A stretch of DNA of 64,000 nucleotides from Haematobia irritans (taxonomy: Eukaryota; Arthropoda; Insecta; Diptera; Muscidae). The stretch spans positions 70,998,891 through 71,062,890 of the forward strand of contig NC_134398.1 of assembly GCF_050003625.1 (NCBI RefSeq), written 5' to 3'. The first letter of the stretch is position 1, and each line of letters opens with the position of its first letter. Both the position numbers and the translations under genes were made by a program. Below are positions 33,514 through 43,264 of this stretch, in pieces. Below the pieces are notes generated by a model. The model saw nothing but the letters and a program-made list of their open reading frames with translations. It was not told the DNA's origin and made no database searches.

Positions 33514-35730
33514 TTACGGCTTATACCTGCAAAGGTAACACTGGAAAGAATCGTCGCATTGCTGTATGTTATAATGTTGCATCAAACATCCGCTATCAAT
33601 TATTCTGTTACAAATTGTACATTTTGATGTCGGCAAATCGCGAACATCTTCGCAATGGATGCATTCATTAGCCATGTCTTTATTGTATACAAGAAATTTT
33701 TCTTTCATTGTTTCCCTATATAGGTCAGGATTTGGCAAATTCTTTAAGGATTTCTTTTTGAAAATTGCTTCTACCATCATACAACAATATATACCGCAAT
33801 TATAGTTGTCATCTTGGATATCATGTGCTATAATTTCATTTTTCCAAAGATTTGATGTTTTCGGATCTGTGTTCAATATTTCTGACAATTTTGCGTGCAT
33901 GACATTAGTATTTCTGGAAACTCCTTTAGGATCAATGCAAACGTATTTTTTGTCCGTCACATCAATTAGAGAAAACACGAAGTGACCTCTATGGACAACG
34001 GGTATTACAATTACATTGCATTTGAGGTATTTTATAACGTCGTCTATTTTATCACCATAAAAAATAAGGTTTCCTTGTTGGCATGTAAATACCTTTGAAT
34101 TTTTAATGTTATTTTCACACATCAATATGTGTATGTAAATTTCCAAAATTGTATCATATATCCATTGATTTCGATTGAGTGACTCGTATTCGTGGAGATA
34201 TAAATAATGTACTTGAAACGGATCTATGTTGTTTGAACTCTCATCGAATATGTGCAAATAGCCTCCAATCAAAAATCTTTTCTTTTTTACATCATTTGGC
34301 ATATTTTTTGTGCTATATGTTTCTTTTTTTTCTGGTGAAAGGAGACTTTTTAAAAGTTTTTTTCCTTGAGTTATTTTAACATTTAATTTTCTTTTTTGTT
34401 TCTTTGGTGTACGTTTCCAAGTCTCTTCTAAAAAGGTGCTCCTCTTTTTTGGAGATTTTTGACAATTTTCTGACAAGTTATATTTTATTTCCAAATCTTT
34501 AATTTTTGCATTTACGTATAATTTGGATTGCCGAATATATTCACTGGGTCTGACATATCTCTTTTCTTCCATGGTTTTATTTTTCGTAATAGAAAAATAT
34601 CCTTCCACAGGGCTATTTGAAATGGTAGATTTTTTTTTATCTACATATACTCCCATTACATTGGACCACAATGGAACGTACGGCATATATTTGTTTAAAG
34701 AAAACATCAAAAACTTTTCATTAAATAATTTATTCTTAATTTTGCTCTTTGGTTGGCTCAAAATTTCTTTTTGTACCTCCAGGAGTATTTTGAGTGCCTC
34801 TTTGTAAAATAAACTTTTTTTAAAATTTGGTTCTCTTTCATTAAAGTCGCTTTCATGCTTGGTAACAGGAGATGGTTCAGGAAAATCAATTTCCGGTGAT
34901 TTTAAATTTCGTATATGGGTTTTCGCGGAAATGCACAATGGCGTTTCATTTCGTGACAATAAAATTGTGCATGCCATTCTAAACCAAGACCACATATCTG
35001 TCAGTTGTCCAATATGGATAGCCTTTATGTAAATGATTTTGAAAAAATTTTCTTGAAATTCATCCACTGCATGCTTTTCTATGTCTTTCCGAACAATTTT
35101 TATAAAATGACAATAGCACAACTGCACAATGACAAATGTCAACCGTTTATTTCTTTTCGAAAGTAGGGTATAACATTTGTCGAGATAATCTGCAAAACTA
35201 TTAATGTCCTTATTAAAACGACATATGCAAGCGTTTATGAGAGCCCAACTCCAATCTGTCACAATTCTAGATGCTAATGGCCATTTAATTTTATTCTCCT
35301 CACAAAATATGTTAAGCTCCCAGAGGAAATGGGAGATGTCTTTTTCATAGTGTCGACACAAAAGGGCTTCAGCAATCGGTACCACTATTCCTTTTTTGTC
35401 GTCATCACTAACGTGCAAAACAATTGAGTATGTGAAAACCCTTTTTGACGATTTGTCAAACTTTGCAATTATTCCACCAGTCGAATCAAAGAAAAGAGAA
35501 CAACGGCTCTTTTTAAGCAATATTTTATTGTCTCTCTCAAGAAGCTTTAATTGGTCTATGGAAAATAAGTATATTTCCATGGGTGAAGACACTCTTCTTA
35601 TAAATGAGGAATATTTTTCATCTTTTTGCATTTTGATGACATCAATTAGGGGATCTTCATCGCGGTCAAATCGCCGAAGTCCTTCAGATCTGATCTTTCG
35701 TGCAACAGATTCGGTTACTAAGTCACACAT
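33514..35730 (-). CDS. MULE-type DDE transposase with Ulp1/SENP-like protease domain and C-terminal Cys/His cluster
   Basis: 738 codons from an ATG at 35730; the frame is open a further 14 codons upstream to a TAA. Residues ~75-385 carry a Mutator-like DDE core: 'CSLFFDSTGGI' (D82), 'RIVTDWSWALINAC' (D159), the family's Cys-His motif 'LCYCHFIKIV' (C205, C207, H208), and 'NSPVEGYFSITKNK' (E376). Residues ~420-480 are a Lys-rich linker. Residues ~490-680 look like a C48 (Ulp1/SENP) cysteine peptidase: 'RGHFVFSLID' (H583), 'CIDPKG' (D600), then Q639-x5-C645 in 'QDDNYNCGIY', the expected His-Asp-Gln-Cys order. Residues 690-734 hold a Cys/His ladder (CxxC at 690/693, CxxC at 704/707, C715, H719, C725, CxxC at 731/734), PHD- or RING-like. 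The DDE part should cut and join DNA at the element's ends. The protease could act on SUMO-type conjugates, which is inference. A KDZ-class assignment is the main alternative. Confidence 0.85.
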   Translation of the reverse strand: MCDLVTESVARKIRSEGLRRFDRDEDPLIDVIKMQKDEKYSSFIRRVSSPMEIYLFSIDQLKLLERDNKILLKKSRCSLFFDSTGGIIAKFDKSSKRVFTYSIVLHVSDDDKKGIVVPIAEALLCRHYEKDISHFLWELNIFCEENKIKWPLASRIVTDWSWALINACICRFNKDINSFADYLDKCYTLLSKRNKRLTFVIVQLCYCHFIKIVRKDIEKHAVDEFQENFFKIIYIKAIHIGQLTDMWSWFRMACTILLSRNETPLCISAKTHIRNLKSPEIDFPEPSPVTKHESDFNEREPNFKKSLFYKEALKILLEVQKEILSQPKSKIKNKLFNEKFLMFSLNKYMPYVPLWSNVMGVYVDKKKSTISNSPVEGYFSITKNKTMEEKRYVRPSEYIRQSKLYVNAKIKDLEIKYNLSENCQKSPKKRSTFLEETWKRTPKKQKRKLNVKITQGKKLLKSLLSPEKKETYSTKNMPNDVKKKRFLIGGYLHIFDESSNNIDPFQVHYLYLHEYESLNRNQWIYDTILEIYIHILMCENNIKNSKVFTCQQGNLIFYGDKIDDVIKYLKCNVIVIPVVHRGHFVFSLIDVTDKKYVCIDPKGVSRNTNVMHAKLSEILNTDPKTSNLWKNEIIAHDIQDDNYNCGIYCCMMVEAIFKKKSLKNLPNPDLYRETMKEKFLVYNKDMANECIHCEDVRDLPTSKCTICNRIIDSGCLMQHYNIQQCDDSFQCYLCRYKP

Positions 35731-35772
35731 ATTTCCAACTTTTTGTAATGGTTTGGGTAGATCAATTAATTT

Positions 35773-36945
35773 TTAATTTCTGTAATTTGTTGCTAGTTGT
35801 GTTTTAAGCTGTTGTTTTGCAATTTTTCGACGTATTGCACGAGATTGTTGCATTGCCCTGCAGCTTTTTGGATGACATATAATTTTTGTGTCCGTAAATA
35901 CAGCTACAACAAAAGGTGTTTTGTTTAAATCCAAAATAAATTTATATCTTCGGCAACCTTTTTTCTGATATGCACATTGTGCATATAATGTAAAAAACAA
36001 CGATCTTACAGCCATTCGGTGGTTACTAAAATTTATTGGGCACACATTATTTATTCGTTCATAATAAGTCTGCCGAATAATATCCTCCCAAAACTTTATT
36101 GAGTCTTGATTTAAAACTTTTCCAAATCGATGATTTAGAAAGTCCATGTCGCCAGATTCAAAGTTAAAACTACCAATCATGAACTTGTAGACTCCTTTCG
36201 CACCTTTTTTTAAACATTTATTTTGCGCAGGTTTAGCTAAAATTCTAAAAGTTGTGTTTGGATGGTGTTCTATCTTGTGTCTACGTCTCAAAATTTCATA
36301 TTCTGATAATATTGAACTGTCCTCTGTTATCGCTATGATAGATTCTTTATTTGCATATTCAACGCTTTTAGGCTCCAAACTTGTTTCACTGTTATAAGGG
36401 AATGATTTTTTACTGCAATGCGACGTCTTGAGGTCTATATTGGATACATTATATATTGGTTTTGCTGGTATTTTAAAATCTTGGTCTTGATTAATTAATT
36501 TAGAAATACTTGGAGTTGAATGGATGATTTCATTAAAAAGGGTTTTTCTTGCCTCGAATTTCGAATAATTTTGCAATTTTTGGTTTGAATATAAAGTTCT
36601 ATTTATTATTTTTGAATCATTGGATGCAGCCGAAACGGAATATTCTGTATCGAATACAATTGGATTTGAAGGGCTTTTTGGGCTAATTGTTCTAAAATCT
36701 TGAATTGGATGTGTGATTGAATCAGTTTGTGAAATTTGAAATTGTTTGATGATACCATGTTTGGAAAATGATTGCTGTGTATTCGATATAACTTTTGATT
36801 TCATCTGTTGTTTGTCAAAATTTGAAACTTTATGGCTGGAGGACATGTGATGCTTAAGTTCGTCATATAAGCATTCAAAGTTATTTCTTTTACAAAACTC
36901 CTCAAAAGACTTCAATATTGTACTTAGCCTGGTGGATTTTGATAC
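35773..36945 (-). CDS. N-terminal half of the transposase gene: zinc-finger regions, in frame with the downstream half
   Basis: The frame opens at 36945, immediately after an acceptor-like ...CAAATTAG (AG at 36946-36947), so this is probably an internal exon rather than an ATG start. An unspliced reading would have only a TTG at 36915. Numbering residues from that TTG: H23/H28 in 'ELKHHMSSSHK' may be the end of a finger begun in an upstream exon. Residues 35-220 are Ser/Lys/Asn-rich. Residues 310-352 carry 'CAYQKKGCRRYKF' (C314, C321) and 'IICHPKSC' (C347, H348, C352), resembling the WRKY-GCM1/FLYWCH zinc fingers that precede MULE DDE domains. It ends at TAA 35773-35775. The next exon half continues in the same frame 14 codons before its ATG, so both were one protein of about 1,130 residues or more. 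Confidence 0.75.
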   Translation of the reverse strand, partial: VSKSTRLSTILKSFEEFCKRNNFECLYDELKHHMSSSHKVSNFDKQQMKSKVISNTQQSFSKHGIIKQFQISQTDSITHPIQDFRTISPKSPSNPIVFDTEYSVSAASNDSKIINRTLYSNQKLQNYSKFEARKTLFNEIIHSTPSISKLINQDQDFKIPAKPIYNVSNIDLKTSHCSKKSFPYNSETSLEPKSVEYANKESIIAITEDSSILSEYEILRRRHKIEHHPNTTFRILAKPAQNKCLKKGAKGVYKFMIGSFNFESGDMDFLNHRFGKVLNQDSIKFWEDIIRQTYYERINNVCPINFSNHRMAVRSLFFTLYAQCAYQKKGCRRYKFILDLNKTPFVVAVFTDTKIICHPKSCRAMQQSRAIRRKIAKQQLKTQLATNYRN

Positions 36946-37089
36946 CTAATTTGAGTGAACAATTAAACATGAAAAATATTTTTGGGAAACATATAAAAGA
37001 AACAAATGTGAAAGGGCAAACATTACAGTACATGAGCTTCGTATATAACCAAAATCAAAATATGTAACCAACAATCAAAACATAATATC

Positions 37090-37140
37090 ACAGCCATTTT
37101 CTCATGAAATGCCAAAAACAGCGGATTTTCCTTTATAAAT
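37090..37140 (-). promoter_or_regulatory. possible TATA box and start region of the transposase gene
   Basis: On the minus strand TATAAA (37132-37137) lies about 40 bp upstream of AAAATGG (ATG at 37095-37097), a good fly start context. The ORF from this ATG begins 'MAVILCFDCW', containing a CxxC. It could be spliced from a GT within about 50 bp to the acceptor at 36946. This is a suggestion only. Confidence 0.25.
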
Positions 37141-37205
37141 TCATAGGTTTTGAACACACTAGTCGAACGAAAGCATTCGTTTCGGATATCAGGAATTGGC
37201 TGTTA

Positions 37206-37351
37206 AGGTTGAGTTACATACTATGCGTTAATGCGTCCGTTGATTGAAGAGTTGAAATTTCTCTTTGAAAGCAACATTATTGTGCTTCAAACTGAAAAAT
37301 ATCAACCCTTCCATCAACGCACGGATTAACGCATGATATGTAACTCAACCT
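37206..37351. mobile_element. 146-bp Harbinger-type MITE
   Basis: Almost a perfect hairpin: AGGTTGAGTTACATACTATG on the left is mirrored by CATGATATGTAACTCAACCT on the right. TTA flanks it (37203-37205 and 37352-37354), the 3-bp target of PIF/Harbinger elements. Confidence 0.75.
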
Positions 37352-38905
37352 TTACTCTCTCTTACAAATTTTTACACAAAAAGTACGCCAACAGACCTAA
37401 TAACACTGTTGTAAAAATTGATATTCTTTAGAATACTACTTTTTGCAACGATGTTTTTTTATGGATAAATTTGACATGGAAATAATTGAGATCCATAAAG
37501 AGATAATTCAAATTTGGTTTATATCAGTGTTTGATATATCGGTCTATCGATTTAAGTTCTTGAGACTATAGAAGGAGCACTTATCTTCCAAATTAGAACA
37601 AATGTTCCAGATCTATTTCTTGTGCTTATTCGAGAAATGGGAGTAAAAATTTACAGTATTAAATATGAAATCATATGATAACAATATTTCATCGGATTCA
37701 CTTGAACGCTTAGGAATTTAAGACTCGTTTAAAATGCATACTAAAATGATTCCTATAAATCCAGAATCTGCTGAAGCCTCCAAATATAGAAACTTTAAAT
37801 TTCTTGACCTGTAGCACTTGAAGCTATCTTCTTGACAAAGTACCTTCAAACAATTACAAGTAACGAGAGGAGTTTGAAGTAAACTATTTTAATTGATCCA
37901 AGATGGATCACATAAACATTCGGCCTGGCCGAATTTACAACAGCATATATACTTGTTTCTACTAGATACATTAACATGTCGATAACGCGTATGGTTTTAC
38001 ACACCCATAAAAAGTGAACCCACCATTAAGTAAAACGTTGTTTTATTTTACAAAAATATAACAAAAACATTTTACGAATTGCAACATGATACAAAAAAGT
38101 TAATATATTATAGCCTGTGTCATTCTCCAGACCAACATTTGTGATACCGAATATCGGAACATACCCCATAGTAAGAATGTGAATTCTAGTCGCAGTGCAA
38201 AATTTCATGAAAATCGGATTAAAAGTTTGGACTCTGTAGTAATATAAGTGCATATCGGGCGAAAGATATATATGGAAGCTATTTCTAAATTGGAACCGAT
38301 TTCTACCAAAATTAAAAAGTTCTATTCTGACTTAAACACATTTGTGCCAAATTTTAAGACGATTGGACTGCGACCTAGACTTAGAAAAAGGAATGACGGA
38401 CGGACATGGCTACCGACTTGATCATTATTTCCAAAGACACAATGTGTGTGTATCTAGTCTCCTTCTGGGTGTTGCAAACATATGCAACACCCAACTTATA
38501 TGTAATCCACAGTGGTGCGCAGGGTATGAAAATGTACTCATTTGAGAAACTTACGAACGCAATTTAGTAAACTTCACCAGTTCTAGGAAAACGTTTTCAA
38601 ACTTCATTTGTATAGAATTTTTTTTTAACGTTATTAGTTCATTTTGATTAAAGTAAGCAAAAAGTAATTCAAATTAGGAATATTATAGTTACTTCAAGCG
38701 CGTGATAGAGATGCAATATAAACTATTTAACATAAAAAGTCAATAGCAATAACTATATATATACAGAATGTGAAAATTTTAACCAAATATTTGGTTGATT
38801 GGACGACAGAGTGAATCTCTGAATTCTTCTAAAAAATCTGATCAAAACTCAGTATTGCAAAATGAGTTTTTAATGGCGAATTTCTCTACCAATGCTAATT
38901 CTATT

Positions 38906-39450
38906 TTACTTACAGTTCGGACAATCGTCAATAATTTTACTAACAGTTCGGACAATCAATTGCCAAAATTTCCGTTTATTTGCCAAATTATCGGATATAT
39001 TCCTTTTGGTAAAATGATGAACACCTCTCAGGTACGAAAACATTGTATCGAAAAATCCCCCGCTTTGGTTTAAACGCGTAAAGCTCGGTTTGTTTCCTTG
39101 TTGATGCTCATCAGAACCAAGATACAACAATTTGACGACATAATTCACAAGTTGATTTCCGGACATTGTTCTACAAAAAGGAAGATTTTGCTTAAATTAT
39201 TACGGCAGATGGAGAATTAGCAAACTTGATGCATGCTATTTGCACCAATGGTTTTAAAAAAAGTATTGTGCTTTTAAGGAATACCTGCGTATATTCAAAT
39301 TTACACTTTTTGGAAGATGCTTCAAAACTTTTGCTTAACGTTTTTATTTTTAGTTGGTAATTCTACTTCAGTAAATTCAACTTTAAAATTCTCTTGGAAT
39401 GATGTTTGTTGAAGAATTTCTGTCGTTGGTTTAAATGTGCAAGTCACTAT
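38906..39450 (-). pseudogene. unidentified spliced coding fragment in the transposon interior
   Basis: An 86-codon ORF (39166-38906) sits just after a strong acceptor (CTTCCTTTTTGTAG at about 39171-39184, then AACAATG). It ends inside a GTAAGT donor at about 38914. Its sequence looks coding ('SDEHQQGNKPSFTRLNQSGG', 'FFDTMFSYLRGVHHFTK'). In another frame the same exon begins 'NNVRKSTCELCRQIVVSWF'. The two pieces together faintly recall the C-terminal region of P-element/THAP9 transposases (a C..C then a GG...). Upstream, at 39440-39300, frames 'CTFKPTTEILQQTSFQENFK' and 'SFEASSKKCKFEYTQ' end at a CAG|GTATTC donor. Probably a decayed second gene of the element or of an older insertion. The function is not established. 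Confidence 0.35.
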
Positions 39451-40567
39451 CAGAGAATGAAGCCGTAAAATCGCGCTGCTTATTTTACCGCCTATTTGTC
39501 GCCGTCATCGCCAAATAACTCAGCGTATATCGATTGTAATGTAGCCACCAATAAGTCGATATACATTCTTTAATATCTGAAAAAGCTTCATCTCTTTCCC
39601 ATTCCCTGCCCAAAGAAAGAGGTTAATCTTTCAATATTACGATTTTATAATAATTTAACAAATATCATGTACAAAAGGAGTGATTAATACATAAATTAGA
39701 TATTAAGATGGGTTGTACGATTAATCTCATAGTGGTTCGGATACGTCTAGTTTCATGTTTTAATTGACCGACGCCGAGTACGCATATTTAAGTCAGCTTG
39801 AGGCCTGGTTATGCATCTAAAAATGTAACGTAGCCGTAACATAACGGCAACGTATGTTTTTTGGGCGATTAATGGCGGAAGTATGTTTGCTTTTCGCGGT
39901 TACTTTATTAAAATAGTTGTGATGGACAAGGTTTGTGGTATTAACGGTGGCACTATGAATTTAAGCTGCGGCTGTAGCTCGCCGGAAATGTGAGTTTCAA
40001 TCCGTTATTATCCATCCATTTAAAATATGAAGTGCCTGGTGTTGATAATAATTTCTCTTTTTATTTTTTTTTTATTTTTCAACAACGGACAAGTAGAAAT
40101 TCGAATTTGAATTTTTTTATAACAGAAAGGCGGACGGACATTCTATAAACGTTTTTATAAAATACAGGGAATGAAATTGATTTTTTAATGATTCATCGAA
40201 CCTGGTGGATGTGGTTTGTTAGGCTACCCACCTTAACATGACCCTTATATAGATCATCCTTGAGATTAAAGCATAATGATGGCAACAGTTAATAAAGGTA
40301 AATGGCGAATCTGCCCTAATATACGCGTCTTGCGCAAAAGAATGTCGCCTAATATGAGGCATGCCGGAAATTCCCTAGCAAGAAATGAAATTCCCCAAAT
40401 ATCTAAAGGTTGTCCATATTATGAAATATAAAGAAACGATAAAATATTGTCTGTGGAGACATTAGATAACTGTAATGGTGTAACAAAAACATACTACCAC
40501 CATTGTACAACTTTTCCCTTCCAATAGTATATATCCATATCTCTACAGAAAATAAAAAATACAGAAA
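39451..40567. other. interior sequence, mostly unassigned
   Basis: It begins with a solo CAGAGAATGAAGCCG end (39451), the same terminus as the hAT MITEs at 40568 and 41749, but no partner end was found. The rest is non-coding. Confidence 0.4.
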
Positions 40568-41058
40568 CAGAGAATGAAGCCGACCCATTTTTGTCGGCGG
40601 CGGCTGACACTACATTTTTGATTCCGGCGGCGGCGGCGGCTTGATGGCTAAGCCGATATAAATTTGTCTATTCGGCGGCGGACAATTATCCATTATAAAA
40701 TCAATTTGAAGTTATCCGAATGGCAATGAGATAAGTTGTACAACAAATCTTACAATCAAATTTACATTTGATTCAAATTTTCTGAACAAAATTTCTGCAA
40801 AATTACTATAGCTACTTGATACTGATTGATTGTAAGTGGAAGGTTCAATATTTTGGCAAAAACTACAACAATTACTAATACATTTTTCTGATTTAAATCA
40901 ATATATTTGATTACTTGGCGGCTAAATTTGAGTCGAGATGAGTCGATATATTCGGCGGCGGCGTCGACTGGCAAAAACTGGTCGGCGGCGGCTAAAATCT
41001 GCGGCGCGACTCGGCGGCGGCTAAAATCTGCGGCGCGACTCGGCGGCTTCATTCTCTG
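40568..41058. mobile_element. 491-bp hAT-type MITE, CGGCGG-rich
   Basis: Ends CAGAGAATGAAGCCG and mirror CGGCTTCATTCTCTG, with the exact 8-bp duplication TACAGAAA (40560-40567, 41059-41066). Sub-terminal CGGCGG runs stand out from the AT-rich surroundings. Confidence 0.85.
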
Positions 41059-41322
41059 TACAGAAATCATAATCGCCTATACTTCAACAAGTTGTACGAT
41101 AATTCATACGTACGATGTAAACAGATCGAAATGTATTCTATATGTCATATGGTGGCCGTCACATAGTGCAATTAAAATCAGATAAATTAACTCAATTGAT
41201 ACGCATTGTCTTTTTCATATAGATTTGAATAAGATTTAACAGGAATATATTTATTTCCATTTATAATTTTGATTGTTTTAGAAAAAGTAATGGCGAAAGT
41301 AAAATCCGTTCGAAAACCGAAC

Positions 41323-42227
41323 CAGACTATAAGTGTATCCGGACTACAGTGCTCGTGTCGAACATATCCCAGATATTGGCCACACTATAAGTTAAGTCCG
41401 AAGGCATAATCGATAATGCTGCATGTTTATGGGATCGATAACACATTTACCGATTATTTAGTCATCGCCGACAATTCGTATCGATTGGCCACACTGTAAG
41501 ATTCTTTGCAAATACAGACATTCCGTCCGGAAAAACTTATATTTTTGGACGACGCATAATACTCTCCTTGAGTTTGTAAGGAATCTTACAGTGTGGCCAA
41601 TCGATGCGACAATTCGTTGATGATTAAATAATCGGTAAATGTGTTATCGATCCTATAAACATGCAGCAGTATCGATTATGCCTTCGGACTTAACTTATAA
41701 TGGGGCCAATATATGGGATATGTTTCGACACGACCAATGTCGTCCGGACAGAGAATGAAGCCGCCGAGTCGCGCCGCCGATTTTAGCCGTCGCCGACCAG
41801 TTTTTGCCAGTCGAAGCCGCCGCCAAATATGTCGACTCATCACGACTCAAAATTAGCCGCCAATTAATCAAAAATATTGATTTAAATAAAAAAATGTATT
41901 AATAATTGTTGTATTTTTTGCCAAAATATTTAACTTTCCACCCAAAATCAATCAGTATAAAGTTGCTGTAATAATTTTGCAAAACTTTCGCTCAGAAAAT
42001 TTGAATAAAATGTAAATTTGGTTGTAGGATTGGTTGTACAACTAATCTCATTACCATTCGGATAACTACAAATTGATTTCATAAGGGATAATTGTCCGCC
42101 GCCGAATAGACAAATTTATATCGGCTTAGCCGTCAAGCCGCCGCCGCTGGAGGCAAAAAAAATGTCAGCCGCCGCCGACAAAAATGGGTCGGCTTCATTC
42201 TCTGCGTCCGGATAAACTTATAGTCTG
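41323..42227. mobile_element. palindromic element (about 440 bp) split by a hAT MITE
   Basis: Before the nested insertion this was an almost complete palindrome. CAGACTATAAGTGTATCCGG on the left pairs with the right end at 42213-42227. TTAAGTCCGAAGGCATAATCGAT (41393-41415) pairs with ATCGATTATGCCTTCGGACTTAA near 41672-41694, and TCGATTGGCCACACTGTAAGATTC (41482-41505) pairs with its mirror at 41581-41604. The arms are roughly 180 bp around a short centre. The hAT MITE 41749-42204 sits in the right arm. No coding. Confidence 0.7.
41749..42204. mobile_element. 456-bp hAT-type MITE, second copy
   Basis: Same ends as 40568-41058 (CAGAGAATGAAGCCG) but with the interior in the opposite orientation. 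Exact 8-bp duplication CGTCCGGA (41741-41748, 42205-42212). Confidence 0.85.
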
Positions 42228-43264
42228 CAAGGCGCATAAGTATAACAGCTTTTCGTTTTCGAAAACGTGATCTTACTACTAGGCTTAAGAAAGTAACGAA
42301 AGCAAGGCAAATCTTTGTGTATTTGCAGTAAATGGCTTGAACTAAAATCAGAGAGAATGTTAACACCAGAGGATGAAAATTTCTCTTCTACAAAAACAAC
42401 AAATGTCAACCGTATAGATGTCGCACAATATCTGCAGCTTTGGTATTACCGACGTTGCGGCCGAAGCGCTGTTTTGATAAATTGTTTATAAAGGCATCGG
42501 CAGTTATAATTTCAAATTGTCTGCCAAAAAATTTAATGGAATGAAAACATTTATAAAAAAACATTTGTTACTACAAAGTAGGTTTTAAATGCTATTTTCT
42601 TTACGTTTCGTAAAGTCGGCAGAGAACTGAACTGGGTGACACCGACGCAAACTGTATGATATTTGAAAGAAGCGCCGACAAAAACTGCATGATATTAGAG
42701 AAATTTTCCTCATGACTGCCACCTACTGATGCAGTTTCGCTTCACAGTTTCGTCCTCTTGTATTTTTATTCTCTCTGGCTCAAATATTTCTTTGTGATGC
42801 CACCTAGGATTGCTGTGTGTAATGAGTTCATTAATTTTTATTCAAAGCGTACTGGCAATACTTTTTCGCCACAAATGCGCCGCAATGTTAAATATGGATA
42901 ATGGATTTGGTTGAATTGTTTGTTTATATAATAATATTCCTAATAATCGCTGTTTTGAGTTGCGAGTGTAAATTGATGCATTTGTACGCGCAGTATTTAT
43001 TTTTGTCCTAGATATGCTCAGTTTTTGTGTTTTGTTTCTGCAGCTTCAACATACGACCGCTGCATATGGTTACCAATTATGTCTCTATTTCCTGCGTACA
43101 ATCAAAGTAGCAATGAATGTCACCAAATCCAAGAAGATTCCTCACAATGATTGGAAAACATCTGTTTTCCAGTGGAAGCTATCAATGTAGCTCCGGTTAC
43201 CCGTTCAAAGGAGTAAGAATTGCATTCTGACTGGATTGATACTAGCTCTATCGTAGCGACGACA
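42228..43264. other. right interior of the giant element
   Basis: No gene seen. Two similar pieces near 42640-42700 (CGACGCAAACTGTATGATATT, CGACAAAAACTGCATGATATT) form a small direct repeat. The stretch borders the right arm at 43265. Confidence 0.35.

Larger units (their letters stand above)
36946..38905. other. interior sequence upstream of the transposase gene
   Basis: Mostly non-coding. Holds the Harbinger-type MITE (37206-37351), a mini-me end fragment ending GGCCTGGCCGAATTTACAAC...ATACTTGTTT near 37918-37960, and another mini-me fragment at about 38225-38540 with 'CGGGCGAAAGATATATATGG'. Confidence 0.5.

Noticed and set aside
34179..35776. Plus-strand ORFs of 66-126 codons
   Set aside because: Antisense shadows of the transposase gene.
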